A stretch of DNA of 64,000 nt from Rhizoctonia solani (GCF_016906535.1 NC_057383.1:744001-808000), one strand, 5' to 3'. Shown: positions 11,157 to 24,298, numbered from the stretch's first letter. Notes: generated by a model from the letters alone, not told the origin. Numbers and translations: made by a program.

Positions 11157-11876
11157 ATGTGTATGGAACTGTACAAAAGCAGGCGAAAACTGTCGTACGA
11201 CACACCTCCCCTCCACGATATGACTAGTCCTCGCGAAAAGATCCGTAACAACATCGCTACGCGCGTAGCTCTTGAAGGGCTTGAATTATTTGATACCGGT
11301 GTACAAGCTCTTATCGATGCACAAACGCGAGATTTGGGCAACAGTCGGCATGCCATCGTCAATCCGCACACCCAGCAAACCCTTCAACGACATGGCTCAT
11401 CCCGGCTATCCCTTGACAGTGACGAGTTACTTATCGACGGAGAAGATGGTCTTGACGTGCTGGCACAAGGTGTTGATTTGGAACTTGAACTTGAAAAATT
11501 CGAACAAGAGTTGGCCGAGCTGGAAGAAGCGGACGCATTGGATGAGTTTGAAATCACCGATATAAGTACGGACATGGATCCCGGTCCTCCTGGAAGCAAC
11601 CTTGGCTCAACCTATCGAATTGAAGAGGAATCGATGGGGGCAAAGAATCATACATTATTGGACGAAGTTTTACCAAGCTGGGACGAGCTCGATGGCCCAC
11701 TGGCAGATACGCTCAACGAAATCAATGCGGAGGACGTTTTGATGGGAGCATTACTCGTGGGACTGGCCGAGGAGGTAGCGCACATGCCTGCGCCATATAG
11801 TCAAGTTCCCGCTTCTCGCAGCAAACCCTCCAAGTGCGGGTTATGTTCCACGATGAGACCTAAACGAGATTTGTAA
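11157..11876 (+). CDS. Acidic protein of unknown function
   Basis: A single open exon of 239 residues starts at ATG 11157; a second in-frame ATG (MTSPREKIRNN) lies further in at 11221 and is also a plausible start. I do not recognise a family. The middle is strongly acidic with an alternating Leu/Glu segment (LELELEKFEQELAELEEAD) likely to be helical or coiled coil. The C-terminus has a short CGLC motif and a basic end. There is no signal peptide or membrane segment. It lies divergent to the chromate transporter and convergent with the methyltransferase-domain gene ending at 12537. Confidence 0.55.
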   Translation: MCMELYKSRRKLSYDTPPLHDMTSPREKIRNNIATRVALEGLELFDTGVQALIDAQTRDLGNSRHAIVNPHTQQTLQRHGSSRLSLDSDELLIDGEDGLDVLAQGVDLELELEKFEQELAELEEADALDEFEITDISTDMDPGPPGSNLGSTYRIEEESMGAKNHTLLDEVLPSWDELDGPLADTLNEINAEDVLMGALLVGLAEEVAHMPAPYSQVPASRSKPSKCGLCSTMRPKRDL

Positions 11877-12536
11877 CTGGACTCTACTCCTATGTAGTTC
11901 GATGTAGAATGTCATTGCGTGCCTCTTCATCGTATTGTCCAATTGTCGGAATATAGCCCGATATTTCAGCCATCGGGAAGTGAACCTCAACCACCGATTG
12001 CTCACCAATTTGTATGTTTTTTGATTCAGTATGAGAGCAGCGAACGGGTTCCAAATAGCACCAAAGTTTTACAGATTGGCGTTGGAACGGTGAATGTTGT
12101 TGTAAATGCTTTAGTCGAATCTGCTAGAAGGATCTAGCGTTTTACGGATTTCTGTAGATTGGATTTCGGGGAGAGCGAAAGACCAGGCAGAGCGAGCGAG
12201 ACGAACGATGCGAAGAGCACATTTAGCGACAATTGGACTAAAAACTGTAATAAAGTTAATTATGGGCGCAACCAGACTATCTAAGAACACAGTGTTGCCA
12301 TACGAGAAATATGCTGTTACAGAAATATGCTGTTGCAAAAAATGGAAATGGTAAAATGAATCGTGAATGATGGAAACAGTCGCAGACAAAGGAGACATAT
12401 CGAAGAACCATAGACAAACCGAAATGCATACAAACAGACGGAGAAATATTAAGAAGTCATGTGTCGTCAAAGGTCATAGTCAAAATCAAAATAACAGTAA
12501 CGAAACAATAATATTTAGTGATAGTTGAAAATGTCT
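11877..12536. other. Intergenic between convergent genes
   Basis: This 660 bp holds the 3' flanks of the orphan (plus) and the methyltransferase-domain gene (minus). It is AT-rich, with no convincing coding frame. The minus-strand open frame 12111-12470 is hydrophobic and without recognisable similarity. Confidence 0.4.
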
Positions 12537-15500
12537 TTAGTTAGATGCAGCGGAGGGCGGATCTGAGCTGAGTTTGCGGGCCAAGCAGACACGAATTTCG
12601 CGCACTGTCACGACATCTGATTCCGATTCGTAGCGCCAGGATGGAAGAGGGCCCATGGAACTGACACGAGCGCCATCGGGTGGAGGGGAACTGGCGAATC
12701 TAGGGCTACGCTGCTCGCCTGACCACAATCCTTCATTGGCATCGGAGATGCCCGTTTCCCAATCTTTGAAAGACTGGAGGGGATCACGCAATCCAACGCG
12801 GCTGAAGCGGCTAGCCTCGTAGTCCCAGAGAAGATCATCAAATTCTCTCCGATCTGCAACAGCCTTTCCTCGTGCACAATCTTCAATATAACTGAAGAGC
12901 TGTTCCTTCGCATTGAGAATAATGTTTGTCGAATGGGTTGCATGCGCATATACGGCGGCTGGAGACATGGGGAGTATCTTGTGGGGGAGCACAATAAGCC
13001 CTTGAGGGACGGAAGGCTTGTGGGATTCAGCGTATTCTTTTCCCAGCAATTGAAGCATCTTGCGATTGCGACCTTGGAGGCTGCCGCTAAAACTCTGACC
13101 GCGGCCATGTGCGGGTGCCTGCATTTGGTTCTCGACTATGCCGAGGTCACGGTCCAGATCGACTCGGCTCGCAACCTTCCCCATATCATCACGACGGCGG
13201 GGATTATCAACAGCGCTCTGTTCAGGTGCAACGGCGAGGCGGAAGGTGGCCTTTTCCGAAGAAGTAGAAAAATGTTGCCGAAGAAGGTTAGGAATGGTAT
13301 CGTATGCAGATAGCTCGTGGTGCTGAAGCATCCTTGCAAATGCTTGTTCGAGTTGACGCATTTGTGTCCCAGCGTAAGGATCAAATGCCGCATTGTCGGG
13401 GCATGAAGGGGATGCCTGGGATGCGGATGGGACTGTGTGCTTCTCATCAATCATTTCAAACTCTCCATTGACCTTGAGAACACGGAAGATTTCGCCGAAC
13501 AAGCCACGTAGACGGTAGTTGTGTGTTTGCGTCGGTGGGGAGTGCAAGTGTAGTGTTTGCGAGACGAACAAGATCAAATGAGTTATCTGCAAATGGAAGT
13601 TTCTCGTTCAAGCTACCCATATAAATCAGTCTCAAAGTCAAATGCAAGATAAAGTAGTAGCTTACAAGTCGCCCTGGACCCACTCGATTCTGTCCATAAT
13701 ATCCTGTGCATTTTTGGTCCCATCAAGCTTATCCTTGAGGTCCATCTGGATGGGTAGCAAATCGAATCCAACAAAGCAAGTATGCTAGAAAAGTCGCTAT
13801 CAGTACCGAGACAGCCGCTTGCTATTAACCACTCACCTTCCACTCTTTGGCAGCCGCAAGAACCCACAACCCCTCTCCACACCCCAAGTCAAGCACTTTC
13901 CCACCCCTAAGTTCCTTTCCTTTAAGTACCTCTTTCTTCCCACTCCAACGCCATAAAACTGCGAGAAGGAAACCGTCGAGCCACGCAACAGCCCTCCCGC
14001 ATTGGCTGGATTGCGTTCATCGCCAAACAAAAGTGCATGATTCCAGCGATCAGCCTCCAGCATGTTTGAAGAATAAGACAATGGGTAAGGGACTTCTTCA
14101 GGATCGCACGAGTGATGAGGAACGCCGTTCTTTATACGAATGGCTGGCTTTCGAATGGGTTCGACAAAACTGACCGAATTGGGACGAAGGTGTGCGTAGT
14201 TATCAGAGTTATTGCGCGAATGCACAGGGGGTGCAGGTGAAATAATAGACGATGCCGAGAAGCAGGAAGTGGCTTTGCCGTATAGTCATGACCCTCCTCG
14301 CTCGTCCAGTCATCGCCACAGGAAGAGCTCCCAGACTTCCCACCAATGCGGATGTTATTTTCGAACGAAGAAAAGGATGGAGCATAAGAACTCGAGTCTG
14401 TAGAAGATTGGTACCCATGTCCGGGGCGGAAATCACTTGGGGTCTGACTGGATTTGCTGAGGGACTTAAATCCAGGTTTGTTGAATACAACTGGGCGGTT
14501 AGGGGTGGTCCGTGCGCGACTATATGCAGGGCGGTTTGAGGCGGCCCCGGCAGATGGTGAGAGGGAAACATCGGAACCAGAACGATTATGTAGGCTTTCG
14601 TCCGAGCTCATCTCCTGTCCTTGTCCAGACCGATGACCCAGCCATTGACAGCGCAACTTATCCTTGAGGCCGCCCAATCGACTTGGGTTTCGTTGGTCAG
14701 CCGGAGGACGAATTGTAGCGATCGAGCTAACAGAGCCGCGAGGTTCCAGGTTTGCTCCAGCGGGGACCTCGCCAAACTCGTTCCAATCCTCCTGGTCAGA
14801 CAATGAGTCGGCGTTGATATTCATGAATGAAGATGCGGGGTCTGGCGATCTGATTACGTGCCCAAAGTCTTCGTCGTCGTCGTCAATCTGAGAGGGGGTG
14901 TAGAAGGAGTAAGCGGAGTAGACGGATAGGGGTCGGTTATGGTCGATCGGTGTCGCTGGTCCACGTGAATTCAAATTATTGCGGGATCTTCGGGTCCGCC
15001 TCGACGCTTGTGATCGGCTTAGACCTAGACGAGACGCGAGTACGTCAGATTGAACTACGCCATGCGAGTGCATATAATGTACTTACCTGCTCCTCTGGTA
15101 AGTCTGGGAGAAAGGGTACTGAAGACTTCCGTCGAATTACGTTGCGAACAGGAGAAATCGGTCCGAGATCCTCTTCGAAAGAAAAATCTTCCCAGTCGTC
15201 CTCGTCAGGTGAGGTGGGAAAATCCTCAACAGGAATACTTGGACGGCGTTTGGTTGAGAATGGAAGAACTGATGTGGAATTAGCAATAGATAGGTGTCTT
15301 TGTAAAGTTGTCGCGGTAGACAACCTGCGCAGAACTGGAGGCTTGGGAGGTGAAGTAAAAGACGAACTCGAACGGGCTGGTGATGATTTGGATGGGGTAG
15401 GAGGGGGCTGATATACCTGCGGTCGGGTGGCTGCTGCTAATTCCTCGGGCCTTGGTGGACGTTGTGGTGCACATGTATCGCTTGATGGCGGGAACAACGA

Positions 15501-15689
15501 GCTACGCGCGGGAGGACATTGACTTGGACCATTAGACTGTCCCACCACAACGCGCGATGTTTGTGAGGCACTCGATCCAGATGACTTCATACTCCGAGGA
15601 GAGTCTGGGCGCATTTGCGTGGAGAATGCAGGGGAGGTGCGTCCGGAGGATATAGGGGATGGTCGAGGTTTAGAGATCGTGTTCTTCAT
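12537..15689 (-). CDS. Methyltransferase-domain protein with long disordered N-terminus; frame breaks
   Basis: This is a predicted SAM-dependent methyltransferase of a type common in Agaricomycetes. The first roughly 500 residues (15689 to about 14180, with one clear intron after LPDLPEEQ) are Ser/Pro-rich and acidic in patches, likely disordered and regulatory. The catalytic part has LEADRWNHALLFG, motif I VLDLGCGEGLWVLAAAKEWK (about 13900), the acidic strand FVGFDLLPIQMDLKD, and NSFDLVRLANTTLA. After these come LFGEIFRVLKVNGEFEMIDE and a C-terminal helical region ending at 12537. The frame changes near 14250, near 13918-13925 (one base missing between RGSTVSFSQF and GGKVLDLG) and near 13505-13540 (between LANTTLAL and LFGEIFRV). 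The first may be an intron I could not place; the others look like indels. Substrate unknown. Confidence 0.7.
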
Positions 15690-17558
15690 GTTCTAATTGT
15701 GTGGTTCTTCACGATTAGTGAGCGGGTTTTGTTATCCTCGAGGCGTGTATCTTGTGGCCCAGAATCGACAAGAGGTAAGAACGAAGAATCGTCGATTCAA
15801 GCCGGTGAAGAGGAGGGATGAAGAATGACAAGAGGAAGGCCCCAGTCTTAAACTGTTGACGTATGAGCGGAAGCAAGAAAGGATTAAAGTACGCCCAGCG
15901 AATGCCGCTTCTACTCATGAGAAACATCAGTCACTGGATAATAAGCCGAAGTCGTGTTTGGGAACACTGGGCTTACATTGTCCTCTTGTTGTGATATGTT
16001 TGGAACAATAGGGAAAGGATACAAATAAATGAGCCAGGGTTGTGTAAGACCTAGATGGTATAAATCACGTCAGATGAGGCTGACGAAAACCTTTCCCCTC
16101 CTTGAGTTTTTATATGGCCCAGGATCAAGGCCCATTCTCATGCACTGCACTCAGAATTCACGAACACTGATGCGATGACCAGGCAATGTGCCAGCGAAGA
16201 CAAAGAGAAGCCAACGACTCGCTCACCAATGATGAATTCAATCTTACGTCTTCGGTCAATAAATAGATCTGCAGTGTATTTCAGATTCACGAAGCCGGAG
16301 GGTATTCGCTCGCTTGAGAGGGAATCTGGGGGCGACGAGATCCTATAGGCCGGAGCCACAGACCCAGATCGCAGAGCCTTATGAAGGATTGGAATGAAAA
16401 GCACGAGACGAACACGTATTCATGCTGATCAGGCGAGCAGCCTCTATCATCGTGGCAGCGGCCTCAAAAGCATGTTTGGTCGCCCAGACCTTCGCATCCC
16501 ACATCAGCCTCGTTCAGAAGTCCTTAGCGGTTATTAGACCGCCATCCTTCTTGGGCACCGCCGAGATATGAGAACAAAGGAAACTAGACATTTGTACAGC
16601 ACAGATCCAGAATATAACCAAGGCGGGTTCGTTCCGGTCAACGTCGGAATCAAGTCCTTTTGTAATCCTGTTATCTCGCCCTGAGTCCCTACGGTCACGT
16701 GAGCGCATCTCTTCACTTCCGACAACTGCCTAAAAAGTAAAATAAGTGACCATCATCGTCATCACTCTGGAATCTCAGAAGCGTTGACTGCATGTAAATA
16801 CCATCGCGAACTGAGTACAAGACGCTTATGGCTCGAGGCACTGCACTTACAAACTGTAACTTCCCGACACTGACTGGTCAAATCCATTATCGCCGAACTC
16901 AATACTCCCCTCGAGGTGTCCACGCCTCATTCCAAGCCGGCCTTTTGAACGCTTCTTGCGTATGACCGGCCCAGTGAGCTGGTCACATTTAAGCATTATG
17001 CTGATCATCATAGGAGGGGGGGGGAGTATTCGGAGCAACCCATTATCAAATCACCCACTGAGCAATCCTATCCCAGTTGGCAAGGCAGTTGAGCTAGAAA
17101 AGCGGCCCAAATATGGGGTCCATACTCGTGCTCTAAAGTTGACCAGTCAAAGGACTCCCTCTTTTCCATCTATTTTGAACGCATCGTCAGGAATAAAATT
17201 TCTCCTCGAAATGTCAGTTTGTCAAGTCGTTCATTCATACCAAAAAATAAAAGGAATGTAAGAGTTCGCAACATACAAGTAGTTCAAGGCTCTCGCTACC
17301 GATACTCGATGCTGGTACCAGACCATAGATGCAAAAGTACAACAAACCTCGGGGACGCACAGGAAGTAAAGCCACAAAGTGGATGATGAGAAGCAGAGTA
17401 AAGATGGATCAAGTGATTCGCATAATGAGGGAGGATCATATCAGAACAAAAGAACCAAGAAGTCGCTCGCATACATGCACAGGTATCAATTAAGCACCAA
17501 GTTCATCGCACCTGAAACTTTGTAATTAGAAGAACCATTCCAGCACAGGTATAGGAAT
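15690..17558. other. Long intergenic region upstream of the methyltransferase-domain gene
   Basis: About 1.9 kb lies between two minus-strand genes. Several short frames on both strands lack splice or family support. A run of nine G residues lies around 17016-17024. I see no RNA gene or transposon remnant. Confidence 0.4.
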
Positions 17559-19486
17559 TCATACGAACCAAATTTCCAAACGGCTCTCTTTTCCTTTGAG
17601 AGCTGCAGCACGAGCCGTCTCGATTGCGAGTTCAAAATCACTCTCGTCCATGATAGTAACCTTGGCGCCATCGTCGTCAACAAACTTGATGCTCAAATCC
17701 CCATACTCGCGTCCAAACTTGACACAAACACGATCCATAAAGTCATCGCATGAGATATCCGGCATGATAGCCATCCCACGAAGGTCGTTCTTGAACCGAA
17801 GCTGCAAAGCAGAGCCTCATCAGAATTACAGAAATAATTGCCTGAGACGAAATACAAACATACCCTAACGCGAATCTTTGTAGTCTCGAACTGTGCTTCT
17901 TCATAATCACCCCCACTGCCACTGACATATCCTTCCTCTTCATCGTAAGATCGCGTACGACGGGACATCGCAGTGCCCTTTCTTGACAGTGCCCTTCGTA
18001 CTGTATGTTGGCTCGGAGAGCGAGTGGGATAGCTGGCCTGGGTCCGTCCTCCCATGGCCGATGCCGACCGAGACGGCGCGCGCGAGTGAGAAGTGATCGA
18101 AACGGGTTCTTCTACCCACTGGTTGTCACTCCCCGCAGAGCGACCCACATATCCATCATATGCATCATCCTCTTCAGGTGGGGGCAAGGCCGGAGTAGGC
18201 TTTAAAACACCCGGTGGTCGCCGGACGCTGAGCCCACGAGTAGCCGGAAGGGGTGCTGCTGCTGCAGGCTCAGGGGAGCGAAGTTTAGGGGCAGGAGCAG
18301 GAGCAGGGCGAGGAGGGGAAGCAGGACGCAAAGAGCGAGGAGGGGAAGCAGGGCGCATGGGGCGAACGGTCGTAGCCGCGCGGATAAGTGATTCCGGTTC
18401 ACGACGAAGCTCGAAGGAAGGTCTGTTCGTAGGGTTGCTCACGGCCGTTGTAGCAGCACGCGAGAGCCCAACTGGGTTCCGGGGTGCCGAGGTTCCGCCC
18501 AAGTCGCTGGAAGATCGACCCAGATTGGCGCCCTCTTTGGATGGGACCCCTGGACGCCGACCAGGGTCCGAGGTGGCTGTCAACGGAGGATGTTCACGGC
18601 CAAAAGCAAGTTCGCTTGGGTCAACGCCGTCAAAGGCCTCGTACTTGGATCCGTCCCTTGAGATGAGGCGTGCTTTGCCGAGGTAATCTTTCGTTTTAAG
18701 GTTCTTGATTTTGTTGGGGTTGGGTCGGAATAGCACGCCAACCGGGATCGAAAAGACAGTGTAACCTTCACCCTGCTCCCTGATAGCATCATCGATAACG
18801 TCGTGCTCGGGGGTAGATTTTTCCTTCTGCGCAGCCAGCAAATCTTGCATCGCTGCCTCCGGCCGGCCAGAATTCAAGAGACATAGCCCCCTGTAACAAC
18901 CATTAGTATCCGCAAAATTATTAATAGTTGCAACCATACCTATTAAAAAGAATCTCTGAAGTGTACAATCGGAAGTTCAATCCAATTTGCTCATAATTTC
19001 TGATCGAAAGAATGTAAGAATCAGTCCAAAAGTATGAGCGCCACAACGCACATGGCTTGATTCCCCCGTAACCACATCAACGCGCTCTCGAACTGCTCAA
19101 AGGCGGACTCGTAATCCCCCAGTAAAAAGCAACTAACTCCACACTGGAAATATGCAATGGCGAGATAAGTGTCCGACTCGGTAGCTTGCTTGAATCGTTC
19201 AATGGCACGCTCGTGCTCGCCAATTGTTGCAAGGATAAGCCCGATGTTGGTTAGTATGCGAGAAGTATCTGAAATCGGCTGTGAAAAATATAAATTGGAT
19301 GAGCGAGATTGACCCCGATCAATGCTATCAACTCTTACTTCGAACAACTCAAGCGCCTTTTGAAAGTCCTCGGCATCATATGCATTCAACGCATTCGCCC
19401 ACGCTTCTAGCTCAGCCTGGCAAACACTGGTGAGTATCAATCCATTCCTTCACGCGAGCCTGAGTTACCTTAAGCGAGATGGACAT
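17559..19486 (-). CDS. noxR: NoxR-type NADPH oxidase regulator (p67phox homologue)
   Basis: This is a cytosolic activator of fungal NADPH oxidases, which binds Rac and NoxA/B during hyphal differentiation. The start MSISLK (ATG 19486) splices to AELEAWANALNAYDAEDF, then ALELFE to PISDTSRILTNIGLI. This gives an N-terminal TPR domain with GEHERAIERFKQAT and AIAYFQCGVSCFLLGDYESAFEQFE repeats. Next come NYEQIGLNFRLYTSEILFNR and GLCLLNSGRPEAAMQDL, then an activation-type segment around VGVLFRPNPNKIKNL. A long Pro/Ser/Arg-rich linker (about 18500-17900) follows. The C-terminal PB1 domain runs from LRFKNDLRGMAIMP to the acidic DDDGAKVTIMDESDFELAI, ending ESRLEIWFV. The order TPR, linker, PB1 is the fungal NoxR architecture; no SH3 domain is seen, as expected. 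All introns are GT..AG and the frame is clean. Confidence 0.92.
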
Positions 19487-20423
19487 AGTGACTAAACGTT
19501 CCAGACGAGATAAGAAGAAGAAAAAAGCGACAGAGTAGATATAGTCCGAGAGTTAAAGAAAGATAGCAGGGGTCCGGCCTGCAAAAAGGGGGTGAAGAGA
19601 GAACGAAGACAAAAGAGGTGGGAAGAAAGAAAGTCACTTGTCTGTGGCGTTTTGTATTTATCAGCTCGGACCACGGTCATATTAATTGAAAATACCTACA
19701 GCCTACAGGATATTCAACATCCACAAAGGCGAGACGAGAATTCGCGAGGTAGACTTTGCTCCGGCACTTTATCAATTCTCGCCGGAAAGGCAGGGCAATA
19801 TTCCTGCAGATCATGTCATGCCTCGTGTCGTCGGCATCACGACCTGTTCGCTGACTTGCCTTTTCGGGAAAGGACACGCTTACCTGATAGCAACCACCCG
19901 CACTGCAGATCTCCTCGTTCCGCACTCCTCCAACCATGATATCATGCACGTGGATACTGTAGTCTCCAGCGACCAAGCTTGAACCCATGTTCATTACCGC
20001 GAGCAATTGTTCGGCTTTCACGGACGTACGAGTCTCCAGGACGCACGCTGGCTAGTAACCGGTGCCAGTCCCTGGTGCCACAGAAAAGAACCAGGGCATT
20101 TCCCGGAAGTAACTCAATTCAGATACCTCGGTCCTTTGCACAAGGTCCTGTCAAACCCCGGACTCGAAAAAAATGTTTGCGTCGAGACGCACGTGTCGTC
20201 GTCAACGCATCAAACCTCATATCTCCCGTTCCAGAAATCATGAAAGGCACCACCCTTCGAGGTGAGTGAAATTGCACAGAACTGAATTGAGTGTTGATCG
20301 AATTGTACAAATCTTGGCATTTGGTTTAATCAACTTCCTGCTTCAAGTTGCCACCTGAACGGTACAGCGCTCATCGTTGACCTTCAATTGGTGGGACACT
20401 TCTAACTTTAGACCTTTGTTCCG
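19487..20423. other. Intergenic between NoxR and MSH4
   Basis: About 940 bp upstream of NoxR and downstream of MSH4, both minus. Pyrimidine-rich tracts on the minus strand (19500-19620) fit a NoxR leader. Small frames here do not resemble proteins. Confidence 0.4.
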
Positions 20424-23400
20424 TTATCTCCGGGGACTGGATCCATGGCCGGGCTCGAGCGGTTCCACGTCCTCGCGAGACGAGTGTCCAGCGCTGGGAA
20501 GTAGATCCCTCAGTGCAACAATGGTCTCTGTTTGTATGCCAGCGAGATATTTGAGGAGATCCTCGTCCCCGAGTGTGGAATGTTCTAGTACTTGCTTGAG
20601 TTGTACCCCGATCTGGAAGGCACAAGTCCAAGTTAGATCGGCCATAGTCTATCGAACTTAGGACAATGTCGGAAACAACTGACTCGCAGGATGATTTTCC
20701 TCCGCGCTGCAATAGCATTGCTTTCGCTCGCTGCTCTTTGTGCGTCGTCTGAGCTTTAAGCTCCATGGATACTTTCGTGCTTCGATTAGCACGTCCGGTG
20801 GGAGATCAGCCAGTCGAGCGAGTTCAAGCCCTATAATACAAATGTCACTACAAGTTTATAGCTATATCTTACGCTTGCGCTACCGTAATGGTCAATAGCA
20901 TCTGATGCACCATCTACCAGCCTAACGACCAGGGGGATGAACAAGCATCTTTTCTACGGCAGTCGACTCACAAGTGTCGGAACCTCAACCGGAAGGTCGA
21001 CTGGTTCACGTGTGTACTTTTCTGGCATTAATGAAAAATGAGGCACGTCGTCAAAGTTATAAAAGTAGTATTACCTCGACAGCGAGATGTAAACTATTGA
21101 AATTGAAATGTAAGTGAAGCGACTACGGGCCTAAACTCGTGAGGACCCACTTTACAACGTCGGGTATTTGGAGAGGGTATAGGTGAGTTGGTGAAAATGA
21201 CTTGATGAATGTTAGAACAAACGCCTATCCGGAGACTATATGCGCTTACGTAGTGAAAAAAGTGAAAGCCTAAGTACCGATCAGTAACGCGAAGCCCGGA
21301 AAGTATACGTAAGGTTCGCACCTTAAGTTTAATAATCTCCTCCGCGATTGCATGCGCGAGTCCAATACCTTCTATAGGCGATGTCCCCTTCCGAGCTCGT
21401 CGATCAATATCAACGAGGATTCCGTTGCCACACCTGGATGCAAGCTAAGATTCTGCCGAATTTCAGGAGCCGATGCACAGTAACCCACTCAAGATCGTCC
21501 CACTTGTTGTCATCTCTTTTGCAAACGTGCTAAGACTACGCTCAGGATCGTCATCGTTCGATAAACGAGTCAGTAATGAGTCGTGAATTCTAAGCATCTG
21601 AGTCAGTCCAAGCCCTTTTCAATAATTTACTAACCCACCGGAAACTAGCGTATTCAGCCGGGACACTAGAGGTAGTCAGTGACAGCTATGCTTATTTTCG
21701 TCCAGGACTGACAAAGATCCACACATGGCCATAACCACCAGCGATCCAATCTGCCTCAAGTATGTGCTTTTTCCTGCCCAGCCGAAGCCGTCAGATAGAG
21801 TCCGAAAACAGATGCGATCTTCCGCACGTACCCGACATGTTCGGACCCTCAATAATCTGAAAGCTGGACCCATCGCACGCATACGTGTCATTCGGGACGA
21901 AGTTCCCGGCAGCTTGTACATTTCCAACACGGGGTGCCGACCTGCTTTAATCGCTAGTGTACCTGTGAACTCGGGTCGGGTATAATTATGAACTGATTGA
22001 GTAGATGAGTAGGTGCCGTTTGTTATATCGGGACAGTCATTTTAGGAACTGAACATACGAATGGATGTATGAGCGAAGGACCAAAGCATATCTAGAAGCC
22101 CTATCTGTAATTCATCTTAGCGCTCGCTCATCTGTTTTGGGAAAGCTACTCGCTGCTTCCGAAGCTTTGTACAAGACACCAATGTCTTCTAGAATACGCT
22201 CTACAAGAGCCTTGACGATTCTAAGAGTAATATCGTCAAAATCAATCTCTGGGAACTGTAAAGATTTTACTGGTCGCTGAGCAATAGTGCCTCGTCCAGC
22301 GAATCCCTCAAACGCGCATTTCGCTTTTTCTATCAAAAGCCGCCCGATCAATCTTGAATGCTACACAGGTGAATAAGGTCCGCTTACCAGTTCCAAGTGC
22401 GAAAATAACCATTTCCCGTTCTTCTTCATTGATGCGTTTATGAAGGGTCTCGGCAAGCTCTTAGTCCCAGGCGGAACGTCTCCCTTTTTCAGAACAAAGA
22501 CAAAGCCACTGTCTTGCCACTGCATGGATATAGGCAGATCGTGCTCTTTCGAGAGCTCTTCCTGAAGCTCAATGATATCCGTGACATTCTCGCGGTAGGT
22601 CTCACGTGCTACGTCCAGAAGGCGGTTGTAGTTTGCTCGAACGGCGTAGACCTTCTTGGTGACTGATCCGAAAGAGGTACCGAAGCTCCCGCCACCCTGC
22701 CAATTTCTTCTTCAAAATGATATACTTTAGAATAGGCGAATTGAACTCACTCCCGCGAAAAGTGCATCATCATTTAGTCCCTGGCTAACCATATCATCGA
22801 TAGACTTGACGCGCTCATCGTCGAGCATATCACCCATCATTCGCAGCAGATAGCTGTGACATCCATTAAGCGCCTGGACAACTGCGGGAAGGCTCCGAAC
22901 AACACTGCGTAGCGTCATAATCTGCTCGACTCGGACTGATGCTCCTCGGGCGTTACCAGAAGGTCCGCCGATTGGGTGCGTGTCGGACGTGCTGAGCTGG
23001 GCGATGAGCTTGTCAAAGTCTTTTGATCTGATGGGCTTGAGTGCGTCGCGAATGGCCGTATATTTCTCCTCATCGTTAACTAACTCTGAAATCGGGTATG
23101 AATTATGCGTGCTATGCGTATGAATATGTTGTTTCATACCTTGGACTACTTCCAGTCGGCGCTCAATAGCCATTTGATCTAACATTGAAATACTTCGGCT
23201 TGGCTTTGGGTCGATCATAAGGGTTTACGTACCAGTTATTGGAGCTAGAATGTTGATCCTTAACAACCGATGTGCCATGGGTGTGAATGTATGATTCAAC
23301 AAGCTGCACGGTTGTATTAGATACCAAAAAGATTGGGAAGAAATTCATAATTACCCAAACAACGAAGTTTTACTCTTCTTTGAGACATTATTCTGTAAAA

Positions 23401-24298
23401 GTTCTAGGTTCTTGGTGGTTTCACAGTCGATCATCATGGTTCCTAGGAAACGTGGATGGTTCTCAGATATCGGACGATTTATAATAACAAAATGCATATT
23501 ATTCTACCTTCGGGTGACCGAAAGCTAATCCTCACAGAGCGAGGCGCAAAGGTTGTGTTCATGCGTATTTCTACAAACTTGAACAAAGCAGATGTAGCAG
23601 ACAGTGCATAATACCTGGTGCGGTGAAGTTAATCAACGCTAATATATTAGAAGTAAGAAATGGTGCACTTGCTTGTTAGACAGGGCGAGCAGAGTCCCTG
23701 GTTTTTCTCCATTGTCAATTATAAGGTGGTTTACGACGTCTAAGCCTATCTATGCGATCAGCATGCTGTTCGGACACAAGCATACTCTCACCATCTCCGT
23801 CGTTCCAGTACTTTCGAGGAATTGGAACCAAGTCAACATCATCCTCAAACTCGTCACGTATACTCTCCACTAATGGGGAAATTTTGGATTTTGATGTGGG
23901 CTCAATGGGGAGAAACGTATCTGGGACGAGTATCGAGGAAGGATTGTATACTGGGTTAATCCATTGAGTGGTTAGCATTGACCTATTCCATCAGTAGCTT
24001 TACTTACTACGCAGGTGATGGAGAGTTTTTATATAAGTTTGGCAGTCATGTATCTAAAATCTTATGGTCAGGGTCGCATTTATTGCGATATATGCTAGTA
24101 GGCCTTACCTGGAAGATACACACTGGCCTGTAGACTTATTCAATGCCGCCATTCCGATTTCACGCGCCACTCCTTTGGTCAGGTCAGCATAAGTATCATA
24201 GAATATGAATAACTTCTCTTACCCCTTCCTTCAAGCACCGCAATCACATGAGTTGAATACTCGCCGGCTGTCGACGCTGCGGTTGTAGGGCGGCTCAT
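20424..24298 (-). CDS. MSH4: Meiotic MutS homologue MSH4
   Basis: This is an ATPase of the MutSgamma (MSH4-MSH5) clamp that stabilises meiotic crossover intermediates in the nucleus. The gene has many introns. It opens MSRPTTAASTAGEYSTHVIA, followed by VLEGR, GVAREIGMAALNKSTGQC, DCQTYIKTLHHL and SSILVPDTFLP, the MSH4 connector region. The core exon 23218-22727 has MLDQMAIERRLEVVQG and further helices. The ATPase part shows VPNDTYACDGSSFQIIEGPNMSG joined by an intron to KSTYLRQIGSLVVMAMCG (Walker A), VPAEYASFR, LSTFAKEM, and SSLILIDELGRGTSPIEG (Walker B). The C-terminus has LARLADLPPDVLIEARKVSMELK and ends near 20424. The absence of an N-terminal mismatch-recognition domain fits MSH4 rather than MSH2/3/6. 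The last exons are approximate. Confidence 0.88.

Noticed and set aside
18093..18686. Plus-strand open frame of 197 codons opposite NoxR
   Set aside because: Antisense shadow of the Pro/Arg-rich linker of NoxR, with low-complexity Gly/Arg content.
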